NCBI GenBank assembly: GCA_016928605.1
Contig: JAFGKN010000483.1
Coordinates: 1-8,112, forward strand
Length of the DNA stretch: 8,112 bases
Source: Planctomycetota bacterium
GTDB lineage: Bacteria; Planctomycetota; UBA8108
Direction of reading: 5' to 3'
Part shown: positions 1-8,050 of the stretch, piece by piece
Layout of the letters: each line of letters starts with the position of its first letter
Position numbering within the stretch: the first letter of the stretch is position 1
Made by a program: the position numbers and the translations under genes
The notes under the pieces: model-generated
What the model was told of the DNA's origin: nothing
Database searches by the model: none
Seen by the model: the letters and a program-made list of their open reading frames with translations, nothing else

Positions 1-73
1 AGGCGTGAGACGAGGGCCGGGGGCCGCAGGGGCGTGATGGCGCGGTCGCGACCGGCTGCCGCAGCCGGAGCCC

Positions 74-241
74 GCATCGGCAGCCGCAGCCGCATCGGCA
101 GCCGCAGCCGCATCGGCAGCCGCAGCGGGATCCGGATCCGGATCGGCATCGGCATCGGCAGCCGCAGCGGGATCCGGATCCGCATCCGCATCCGCATCCG
201 CATCCGCATCGGCCTCTGTATCGGCATCGGCATCCGCAGCC
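74..241. repeat. Tandem hexanucleotide repeat (28 units)
   Basis: From base 74 to 241 the sequence divides without slippage into 28 consecutive 6-base units of the form G[C/G]A[T/G]C[C/G]. The commonest are GCATCG, GCAGCC, GCATCC and GGATCC; single-base variants occur only near 212-223. Higher-order order is visible: the triplet GCATCG-GCAGCC-GCAGCC repeats three times at the left end, and a 24-base block beginning GCAGCCGCAGCG recurs 42 bases apart (116-139 and 158-181). The left flank (61-73) looks like degenerate repeat shifted by one base. A period of six keeps every frame free of stops. On the minus strand one frame reads alternating Ala-Asp, Ala-Ala and Pro-Asp. On the plus strand it reads Arg-Ile, Gly-Ile and Ser-Arg. 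This looks like a slippage-expanded microsatellite. Whether it is translated is open. Confidence 0.93.
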
Positions 242-281
242 GGGCGGAGATCCACGCGGACCGCGGCCTGCTGCCGGCGCT

Positions 282-2918
<2,637 letters not shown>

Positions 2919-2993
2919 GATCGGCGTTCTGCGCCTCGCATCCCGATCTGCGGGAGGTGACCGAAGGCTGACCGTCCGAGCCCCTCTCGTCGC

Positions 2994-3011
2994 GCCGGGC
3001 TCGGGCCCGGC
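2994..3011 (-). other. Hairpin in the mutS leader
   Basis: A perfect 7-base-pair stem (GCCGGGC pairing with GCCCGGC) closes a 4-base loop. It lies inside the predicted 180-nt untranslated leader of mutS, about 75 bases before the start codon. The inverted repeat is directly visible; a role in mRNA stability or translation is inference. In GC-rich DNA a stem this short can also arise by chance. Confidence 0.4.
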
Positions 3012-3104
3012 ATCGCAGGCCTTCGTCCAGCGGCGGCGGGCGGATCACGCTGCAGGCTCGTGCTCGCCTGAGAACTTCCCCGTCGGGGCCTGAACGTCAG
3101 ACGG

Positions 3105-3132
3105 ATTGTAGGATCCCTCCCCCTGAAGTCAA
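3105..3132 (-). promoter_or_regulatory. Sigma70-like promoter for mutS
   Basis: On the minus strand a -35 box TTGACT (3127-3132) and a -10 box TACAAT (3105-3110) are separated by 16 bases. Each matches the sigma70 consensus at five of six positions, which is unusual in DNA this GC-rich. Transcription would start near 3098, giving mutS a leader of about 180 nt. The boxes lie 75 bases past the stop of the MshEN gene and point towards mutS, so mutS need not depend on readthrough from the upstream genes. Confidence 0.72.
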
Positions 3133-3207
3133 GACGACGAGCGCGCCGGGGATCGGATCGCTCGCCCGCGGCGGATCAGGCGGCGAGAGGCGGGCGGCCG
3201 ATCTCCT

Positions 3208-3846
3208 CTACTCGTCCAGGTCCTCGTCTCCGCCTTGCTCGACGGCGTCGAAGATCGACTCCCAGGTGGAGTCGAGCTGGTCGAGCAGCGATTCGCTGGA
3301 GGTCTCCTCGAAGATGGTCTCCAGCTTGTGGTCCGCGCCGGCGCGGGCGTGCTGTGCGGAGAGGTTGCGGCTGCGGCGTTTGCGGAGCTCCGAGTTCTCC
3401 GGAAGGGGACAGCTCGCCTCGAGGAACTTGTCGATCTCCTCCAGCAGCCCGGCGTAGAGGGCGACCTTGCGCTTGGTGATGCGCGGGATGTCGGTCAGGA
3501 TCTTCTCATCGGGAATCTCCGTGACCGCGCAGAGGAGCATCTGGCCGATCGAGTCGAAGGGGATCAGCTTGTGCTGGTGGAGGAAGTCGGGCGTGAAGAG
3601 CTTGACGAGCTTCGGGTCGACGTCGTAATTGCGCAGGGAGATGTAGGGAAGCTGGAAGTGCGAGCAGAGGATCTTGCTGATCTCCTGGCCTGTGACACAC
3701 TGCATGTCGATCAGGATGGCGGCCAGGCTCTCCCCCGTTTTCTGCTGGATCTGCACCGCCTGATCGAGGTCCTCCTTCGCGATGATGCCTTCGTCGATGA
3801 GGATGCTGCCGAGACTCCTGCGCGTCATGCGGTTCGACGTGCTCAT
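3208..3846 (-). CDS. Stand-alone MshEN / GspE N-terminal domain protein
   Basis: The predicted 212-residue protein matches the N-terminal domain of type II secretion/type IV pilus ATPases (GspE, PilB, MshE), but no Walker ATPase domain follows. Residues 10-70 have the two-helix-repeat pattern of MshEN: R10-S-L-G13, I15-L16, G20, L27 and Q35 form the first repeat, and LAAILIDMQ with QLPYISL form the second. Residues 75-140 continue the family pattern (lengthy VDPKLVKLFTPDFLHQHKLIP region). The C-terminal 70 residues are charged, with a basic stretch (LRKRRSR, 154-160) and an acidic helical end (residues 176-212). In MshE-type domains this fold binds cyclic di-GMP. Here the second repeat lacks the RLG signature, so binding is uncertain. 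The ATG at 3846 is preferred: the 71 codons open upstream read as non-protein-like intergenic sequence. GGATG lies 7 bases before this ATG as a weak ribosome site. M7 (ATG at 3828) is an alternative start. It sits between uvrC and mutS with gaps of 256 and 289 bp, so it is probably transcribed separately. Its function is unknown. Confidence 0.85.
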   Translation of the reverse strand: MSTSNRMTRRSLGSILIDEGIIAKEDLDQAVQIQQKTGESLAAILIDMQCVTGQEISKILCSHFQLPYISLRNYDVDPKLVKLFTPDFLHQHKLIPFDSIGQMLLCAVTEIPDEKILTDIPRITKRKVALYAGLLEEIDKFLEASCPLPENSELRKRRSRNLSAQHARAGADHKLETIFEETSSESLLDQLDSTWESIFDAVEQGGDEDLDE

Positions 3847-3912
3847 GGATTGCCATCCGGTCTCTCGAGCCGGCCCGGAGGGGGATCCGGCGACTTTCTC
3901 AGCCTCTCTCGA

Positions 3913-3934
3913 GCTCCGGCCCTCCGGCCGGAGC
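3913..3934. other. Perfect 9-bp hairpin upstream of the MshEN gene
   Basis: Nine bases (GCTCCGGCC, 3913-3921) are perfectly inverted at 3926-3934 around a 4-base loop. It lies about 170 bases past the uvrC stop and 67 bases before the MshEN gene start. Neither strand has a run of T after the stem, so it is not a standard intrinsic terminator. It could be a Rho-assisted terminator or 3'-end protector for the ispH-trmB-uvrC transcript, or a leader structure for the next gene. Confidence 0.55.
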
Positions 3935-4000
3935 GGACTCGCGCAGCGAGATGACCCAGGCGCGCCCGGAGGCGCCTCACCCTCCGCGGGTCCTCGCAAG

Positions 4001-4028
4001 TCTATCACCGGCCTTCTCCGGCCGTCAA
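4001..4028 (-). promoter_or_regulatory. Weak candidate promoter for the MshEN gene
   Basis: On the minus strand TTGACG (4023-4028, five of six matches to the -35 consensus) is followed after 16 bases by GATAGA (4001-4006, only three of six matches to the -10 consensus). It would give a leader of roughly 145 nt that includes the hairpin at 3913-3934. The -35 box lies within the loop and one arm of another inverted repeat (4014-4040). The weak -10 box makes this a tentative call. Confidence 0.25.
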
Positions 4029-4040
4029 ACCGGCCGAGAA
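4014..4040. other. Imperfect inverted repeat downstream of uvrC
   Basis: The arms TTCT-C-CGGCCG (4014-4024) and CGGCCGAGAA (4031-4040) pair over six plus four base pairs with one bulged C (4018) and a 6-base loop. It starts 62 bases past the uvrC stop on the transcribed strand. No T-run follows it. It may help end or protect the uvrC transcript, or overlap the candidate promoter. Confidence 0.4.
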
Positions 4041-4102
4041 AGCGCTCTATCGCGGCCAAGCGCCAAGCATTACCGGATGCGGCGACGCGCCGGAGGACCG
4101 GA

Positions 4103-5932
4103 TCACCTCTCGGAAGGCGGGGTGGCTAGCCTCTCGCGCACGACCTGCGCGAGCCGCGCTCCGACGACCTCGGCGATCTCCTCGGCGGTCGCCGCACGGA
4201 TCTTCCGGAGCGTGCCGAAACGGTCGATCAGCGCCTGGCGGCGCTTCGGACCTATGCCCTCGATGTCCTCCAGGCCCGTGCGGAGGGTCTGGCGCTTGCG
4301 GAGCTCCCGGTGGTAGCCGACGGCGAAGCGATGGGCCTCGTCGCGGATCCTCTGGATGTAGAGGGACTCCGGCGAGTCCTGCTCGAGAGCGAGGGGATCG
4401 GCTCGCCCCGGCGCGAAGATCCTCTCGAAGGTACCCTTGCGGCGCCGCTCCTTCGCGAGCGAGATGAGGCCGACGCCCTCGATCCCCAGGGCGCGAAAGA
4501 CCTCCAGGGCCGCGTGGAGCTGTCCCTTGCCTCCGTCGATGACGATGAGATCGGGGAGGTTCTCCTCCTCCCTGCCGCGGGCGAGCCGGCGCGAAAGGAC
4601 CTCCCGGATGCACTCGAAATCGTCCGCTCCGAGCGCGGTCTGGATGCGGTACTTCCGGTAGCTGTCCTTGTCGGGCTCTCCATCCTCGAAGGCGACCATC
4701 GCTCCCACGGCGAGAGAGCCCTGGAAGCTCGAGATGTCGTAGCACTCGATGCGGCGGGGCGGATCCGGCAGCCCCAGGTGGCGTGCGAGGGACGCCTGGA
4801 TCGCGACATGCTGCTCGGCGCGAGTCGTCTCGAGGTCGAAGCTGTTGCGGGCGTTCTTGCGGGCGAGCTCCACGAGGCCGGCCTTGTCGCCCCGCCGCGG
4901 CACGGCGACCCGGACGCGGCCGCCTCGCTTCTCCGCGAGGCACGTCTCGACGAGCGCGCGGTCCGGAAACTCCTCTCCGACGAGGAGCTCCGGCGGAACG
5001 AAGCGGTCGTGGAGATAGTACTGCAGGATGAAGCTCGAGAGGATCTCGGCCGTCTCGAGCTGAGTGCTGAACGTATGGCAGCGGGAGTTGACGATCTTCC
5101 CGTCGCGGACGACCAGCTCCTGGACGGCGAGCCGGTCGCCCTGCCGGGCGGCGGCGAACACGTCGAGGTCCCCGAGCCGGAACTCCTGCGCCTTCTGCGT
5201 CTCGAACACCTTGCCGATGGCGCGGATCTGGTCGCGGAACCGGCCGGCGATCTCGTACTGCCGCGCCTCGGCCGCCTCCCTCATCTTCGCTTCGAGCCGC
5301 CTCTCGAGTTCCTTGTTGCGTCCCTTGAGGAAGAGAATCACCTGCTGCACGTGCTCCATGTACTCCTCGCGGCTGACGAGGGCGGCGCAGGGCCCGCAGC
5401 ACCGGTCGATCTCGTGCTCTATGCAGGGCCGCTGGCGGCCGCGGAAGAATCCGTCGGAGCATGTGCGGAGGGGGAAGACCTTCTTGATGACGCCCAGCAT
5501 CTCCCGGACCGCGCGGGCGGAGCCGTAGGGCCCGAAGTAGAGGTTGCCGTCCTTCCGGTAGCGGCGCACGACCAGCACCCGAGGCCATTCCTCCGCCACC
5601 GTGACCTTGATGCTGACGTAGGTCTTGTCGTCCTTCAGGCGGATGTTGTAGAGGGGACGGTGCTTCTTGATCAGGTTGTTCTCGAGGATCAGAGCCTCGG
5701 CTTCCGACTCGGCGACGATGCAGTCCACGTCCGCCGCTTTCTCCACGAGAAGGCGGTGGAACACGCGCGTGTCGGAGGAGCGGCCGAAGTAGGAGCGGAC
5801 GCGGTTGCGGAGGTTGACGGCCTTTCCGATGTAGAGGATGCGGCTGCGGGCATCCTTCATGATGTAAACACCGGGCGAGATCGGAAACCTTCCGATCTTC
5901 TCCAGGAGCTTCTCGTCGAACTCAGCCGCCAT
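4103..5932 (-). CDS. uvrC: UvrABC system protein C (excision nuclease)
   Basis: UvrC makes both incisions, 3' and 5' of a lesion, in nucleotide excision repair after UvrA/UvrB loading. The 609-residue length is standard. The N-terminal GIY-YIG nuclease covers residues 14-97 (SPGVYIMKD, Y34-I-G36, conserved arginines in NLRNRVRSYF, catalytic-type E84 and N96). Cysteines C158, C170, C178 and C182 have the same spacing as the four reported to hold an iron-sulfur cluster in E. coli UvrC; C179 is an extra neighbour. The UVR helix pair that contacts UvrB is at about 214-239. The C-terminal RNase H-like nuclease shows D399 (ECYDISSFQG), D466 (IVIDGGKGQL) and H534 (DEAHRFAVGYHR). Tandem helix-hairpin-helix DNA binding follows at 553-591 (IEGIGPKRRQALIDRFG). 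The ATG at 5932 starts inside the end of trmB (11-bp overlap) with AAGG just upstream, indicating translational coupling in an ispH-trmB-uvrC operon. No uvrA or uvrB is in the window. Confidence 0.98.
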   Translation of the reverse strand: MAAEFDEKLLEKIGRFPISPGVYIMKDARSRILYIGKAVNLRNRVRSYFGRSSDTRVFHRLLVEKAADVDCIVAESEAEALILENNLIKKHRPLYNIRLKDDKTYVSIKVTVAEEWPRVLVVRRYRKDGNLYFGPYGSARAVREMLGVIKKVFPLRTCSDGFFRGRQRPCIEHEIDRCCGPCAALVSREEYMEHVQQVILFLKGRNKELERRLEAKMREAAEARQYEIAGRFRDQIRAIGKVFETQKAQEFRLGDLDVFAAARQGDRLAVQELVVRDGKIVNSRCHTFSTQLETAEILSSFILQYYLHDRFVPPELLVGEEFPDRALVETCLAEKRGGRVRVAVPRRGDKAGLVELARKNARNSFDLETTRAEQHVAIQASLARHLGLPDPPRRIECYDISSFQGSLAVGAMVAFEDGEPDKDSYRKYRIQTALGADDFECIREVLSRRLARGREEENLPDLIVIDGGKGQLHAALEVFRALGIEGVGLISLAKERRRKGTFERIFAPGRADPLALEQDSPESLYIQRIRDEAHRFAVGYHRELRKRQTLRTGLEDIEGIGPKRRQALIDRFGTLRKIRAATAEEIAEVVGARLAQVVRERLATPPSER

Positions 5933-6572
5933 CGCCTTGCCGCCTGCGGTATTCCAGGTAGTAGATCGTCCTGCCCTCGGCCCGGAACTTCAGCTCGTAG
6001 GGCGTCGGAAAGGGATAGAGCGACTGCTCCACCAGGCGCCCGCGGCCGCCCAGATTCTCCAGCGAGCCGCAGCCGTCCAGCACCTCGAGCATCTGACGGG
6101 CATAGCGATCGGCATCGGTGCGCAAGGAGATGCCGCCGCCGGGCCGCAGGAGGCGGCAGGCGAGGTCCATGCTCTCCCTCTGCACGAGGCGCCTCCTCGC
6201 GTGCTTTCGCTTCGGCCAGGGATCGGGGAAGTTGATGAAGATATGGTCGACAGTCTCCTCTGCGATCCACCGATGCATCACGTCGGCTGCGTGGAGCTGC
6301 AGCACGCGGATGTTCTCCAGCTCGGCGGCATGGACCTTCTTGAGGAACTTCAGGGCGCGGCGCCGGCAGTACTCGAAGCCGAGATAGCTGAACTCCGGCT
6401 CGATCCGCGCCACCTCGATCAGAAAGGGAGAGTTGCCGACTCCTACCTCGATGCGGAGCGGCCGCGGCCGATCGAAGACGCGTCCCCAGTCGACGATCTC
6501 GCTGCTCCGCAGGGGGAGAGCACCGGGATCGAGGAGAAACGGCGACTCGATCTGGGGGTACCGTCGCGTCAA
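5922..6572 (-). CDS. trmB: tRNA (guanine-N7-)-methyltransferase TrmB
   Basis: TrmB uses S-adenosylmethionine to make 7-methylguanosine at position 46 of the tRNA variable loop. With the start chosen here the protein is 216 residues, a normal core length. The AdoMet motif is IEVGVGNSPF (41-50), with an acidic residue at E67 in YLGFEY. The family hallmark NFPDPWPKRKHARRRL is at 114-129, followed by LRPGG and RTD (151-153) and the terminal TPYE motif (190-193). The only upstream in-frame ATG (6659) would bury 87 bases inside ispH and add 29 Ser/Arg/Thr-rich residues that do not look like TrmB. The likely start is therefore TTG at 6572, separated from the ispH TAG by one base. No good ribosome site precedes it; AAGGA is 17 bases away, so stop-start coupling with ispH is the likely way it is translated. 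It sits mid-operon with uvrC, which it overlaps by 11 bp. Confidence 0.93.
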   Translation of the reverse strand: MTRRYPQIESPFLLDPGALPLRSSEIVDWGRVFDRPRPLRIEVGVGNSPFLIEVARIEPEFSYLGFEYCRRRALKFLKKVHAAELENIRVLQLHAADVMHRWIAEETVDHIFINFPDPWPKRKHARRRLVQRESMDLACRLLRPGGGISLRTDADRYARQMLEVLDGCGSLENLGGRGRLVEQSLYPFPTPYELKFRAEGRTIYYLEYRRRQGDGG

Positions 6573-6573
6573 G

Positions 6574-7464
6574 CTAGTGCAGGTATTTTTCCTTCGGTGG
6601 GAGATCCGAGCACTCGGAGATGTCGACGCCCGGCATGTGGATGATGGCCTGATACACATTCTCGATCACCTCCCGCGGCGTCGATGTCCCCGCGGTGATG
6701 CCGACGTGCTCCTTGCCGTCGAACATCCTGGGATCGAGCTCGCTGGCCCGCTCGATGTGGTGGGCTTCGACTCCCATCTCCGCACAGACGAGGGCGAGCT
6801 TTTTCGTGTTCGAGGAGTTGTGCCCGCCGACGACGATCATCACGTCGACCTCCTTGGCGAGCTCTCGCACCGCCACCTGGCGTGCCTTCGTCGGCTGGCA
6901 GACCGTGTCGCAGAACTCCACCTCCATCTGCGGAAAACGCTCGCGGATCTCGCCCACGAGCTTCAGGACGAAGTCGATCTGCTGCGTCGTCTGCGAGACG
7001 ATGCCGACGCGGGCGCGGCCCTTCAGCTTGTCGATCTCGGACTGGTCGCGGATCACGGTGTAGTCCTCGAGGTCTCCCACGATGCCCTTGACCTCGACGT
7101 GGAGGGCGTCGCCGATGACGACGGGGTGATAACCGGCGCGGACGAACCGCGAGACCGCCTTGTGAACCCGAAGCACGAGGGGACAGCTCGCGTCGAGCAC
7201 CGTGAAGCCCATCTCCTTCACCCGGCGATGTACCGATTCGGGCGCTCCATGGGCCGTGATCATGACATGCTTGGTGTGGATGTCCGGGCTGAGCTTGTCG
7301 ACGATGTTGGCGCCGTTTTCCTGGAGCTGCTGGATCGTCTGGGGATTGTGGACCAGCTGTCCGATGACGGTCAGATCCCCGCGGTAGGACTCGTCCATGG
7401 CCAGGTCGATGGCGTCCTGGACTCCGAAGCACGTACCGAGGGACTTGGCTACAGTCACTCTCAT
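6574..7464 (-). CDS. ispH: 4-hydroxy-3-methylbut-2-enyl diphosphate reductase
   Basis: IspH (LytB) is the last enzyme of the MEP pathway. It reduces HMBPP to IPP and DMAPP using a [4Fe-4S] cluster. The 296-residue protein keeps all three cluster cysteines: C12 (GTCFGV), C94 (DASCPLV) and C189 (DTVCQPTKARQ). The substrate-binding positions are also present: H39 (GQLVHN), H72 (TAHG), H122 and E124 (DALHVEV), T159-T160 (SQTTQ), S217-S218-N219 (GGHNSSN) and S261 (AGTSTP). Two local oddities are GQLVHN where many members have an acidic residue, and GDALHVEV in place of GHxxHPEV; neither removes a known catalytic residue. The ATG at 7464 fits the family start (MRVTVAKSLGTC). A GGGGAG motif is present upstream but 12 bases away. 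It is the first gene of the probable ispH-trmB-uvrC operon, with a promoter at 7603-7631. The presence of ispH implies isoprenoid synthesis by the MEP route. Confidence 0.98.
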   Translation of the reverse strand: MRVTVAKSLGTCFGVQDAIDLAMDESYRGDLTVIGQLVHNPQTIQQLQENGANIVDKLSPDIHTKHVMITAHGAPESVHRRVKEMGFTVLDASCPLVLRVHKAVSRFVRAGYHPVVIGDALHVEVKGIVGDLEDYTVIRDQSEIDKLKGRARVGIVSQTTQQIDFVLKLVGEIRERFPQMEVEFCDTVCQPTKARQVAVRELAKEVDVMIVVGGHNSSNTKKLALVCAEMGVEAHHIERASELDPRMFDGKEHVGITAGTSTPREVIENVYQAIIHMPGVDISECSDLPPKEKYLH

Positions 7465-7602
7465 GGGCGGGGTAGTCTCCCCTTGCGGGTGTTGGTTCTC
7501 ATCGGTCCGGCGAGGCCCCGGCGGACTGCCGTGCCGGCTGTCGGGAGCGACGGCGCCGGGTCAACCGCGCCCACCGGCCCACGGCCTGCCAAAGCCTGAG
7601 GT

Positions 7603-7631
7603 ATTGTAGCGCCGGTCCGGGGGCCCGTAAA
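7603..7631 (-). promoter_or_regulatory. Sigma70-like promoter for ispH-trmB-uvrC
   Basis: On the minus strand TTTACG (7626-7631, four of six matches) and TACAAT (7603-7608, five of six) are separated by 17 bases. Transcription would start near 7596, giving ispH a leader of about 130 nt. The -10 hexamer is identical to that in front of mutS. It is the best match on the minus strand in the divergent gap and faces the first gene of the operon. Confidence 0.6.
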
Positions 7632-7769
7632 GAAGCGGACCCTGCTGCAGGAACGCCGCAAGCTCGCGGGAAGGCGACGCCGCGGCTGCGGGTCCGGGAG
7701 CGCGGCCCTCGGCCATGGCGCGCGGCCGGCTGCGGTGTTATCCATCTCGGTTGATCCATCGCACGGGAC

Positions 7770-7823
7770 AGGCCGGCCTTGCCGGCATCGCCGGCGGAAC
7801 CTGAACGTGTCGTTCCCCGGAAC
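7770..7823. other. Cluster of short palindromes in the divergent gap
   Basis: AGGCCGGCCT (7770-7779) is a perfect palindrome. GCCGGC occurs at 7781-7786 and 7790-7795 around a 3-base loop. GTTCC (7812-7816) can pair either with GGAAC before it (7796-7800) or with GGAAC after it (7819-7823), so two exclusive hairpins are possible. Their role is unknown. GGCCGGC strings are common in GC-rich DNA and may be incidental. Confidence 0.4.
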
Positions 7824-7864
7824 CGATAGATGTATGGTTACCCTTCACCCGCGATGCGCTCGCC

Positions 7865-7936
7865 TGCGGGGATTCAGCGGACCGGGATAGCGTTCTCGCT
7901 GTGGCCGAGTCGCCCATCCGGTCGCTGATCCCCGTG
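7865..7936. other. Large bulged stem with two inner hairpins
   Basis: Bases 7867-7888 pair with 7916-7934 over 19 Watson-Crick pairs, broken only by three single unpaired bases on the left arm (7874, 7880, 7886), each six bases apart. Two G-U wobbles could extend the base of the stem to 7865 and 7936. The 27-base apex contains a 4-bp hairpin AGCG-TTCT-CGCT (7889-7900) and a 3-bp hairpin (7903-7914), giving a three-way junction. It lies 115-186 bases before the dehydrogenase start. It matches no RNA family that I recognise; it could be a leader element or one copy of a dispersed intergenic repeat. Confidence 0.6.
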
Positions 7937-7944
7937 CGCGCCGC

Positions 7945-7999
7945 TTGAGCGGAGCGGCTCGGCGTTCACGGACAACAAGGCCTTCCGTGCTCCGCTCAG
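7945..7999. other. Second stem structure upstream of the dehydrogenase gene
   Basis: GAGCGGAGC (7947-7955) is perfectly inverted as GCTCCGCTC (7989-7997). The stem extends by T7946-A7998 and a T7945-G7999 wobble to 11 pairs. After a 12-base one-sided internal loop, ACGGA (7968-7972) pairs with TCCGT (7984-7988), capped by an 11-base loop. A short CAGC-GCC-GCTG hairpin follows at 7997-8007 and competes for the outer bases. The element begins only 8 bases after the preceding stem structure and ends 43 bases before the gene start, so the two may form one unit. Confidence 0.55.
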
Positions 8000-8040
8000 C
8001 GCCGCTGAACGGTTACGATGCAGAGACAACGCGCGACGAC

Positions 8041-8045
8041 GGGAG
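8041..8045 (+). promoter_or_regulatory. Ribosome binding site for the dehydrogenase gene
   Basis: GGGAG is placed 5 bases before the ATG at 8051. It is the best-spaced Shine-Dalgarno site among the genes in this window and supports that ATG as the true start. Confidence 0.6.
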
Positions 8046-8050
8046 TTGAC

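Larger units (their letters stand above)
7465..8050. other. Divergent intergenic region between ispH and the dehydrogenase
   Basis: This 586-bp gap has no convincing gene. From left to right it holds the ispH leader (7465-7596), the ispH promoter (7603-7631), a GC-rich stretch with nothing recognised (7632-7765), a palindrome cluster (7770-7823), and the two folded elements (7865-7999) ending at the ribosome site of the plus-strand gene. Minus-strand open frames here are Arg/Pro-rich and look spurious, with one short exception ending at 7874 that is described in the findings. Confidence 0.7.

Noticed and set aside
74..241. CRISPR array
   Set aside because: The period is 6 bases with no unique spacers; it is a microsatellite.
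3138..3187. Intrinsic terminator after the MshEN gene
   Set aside because: Several alternative 6-bp stems can be drawn (3138-3143 with 3159-3164; 3161-3166 with 3182-3187), but they are mutually exclusive and lack a T-run.
3847..4059. 71-codon N-terminal extension of the MshEN protein
   Set aside because: The extension is Pro/Gly/Arg/Ser-rich, covers the hairpin and candidate promoter, and MshEN domains start within about 10 residues of the chosen ATG.
4310..6235. 641-codon plus-strand open frame antisense to uvrC and the end of trmB
   Set aside because: Same cause as the frame antisense to mutS: no recognisable domain, and the opposite strand encodes intact UvrC and TrmB.
7461..7759. Two minus-strand frames (94 and 86 codons) upstream of ispH
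   Set aside because: Both are Arg/Pro/Ala-rich, overlap each other and the ispH promoter, and show no motif or ribosome site.
7867..7934. Integron attC recombination site
   Set aside because: The bulged-arm shape is reminiscent, but the required GTTRRRY/RYYYAAC core sites are absent at the stem base and no integrase or cassette is nearby.
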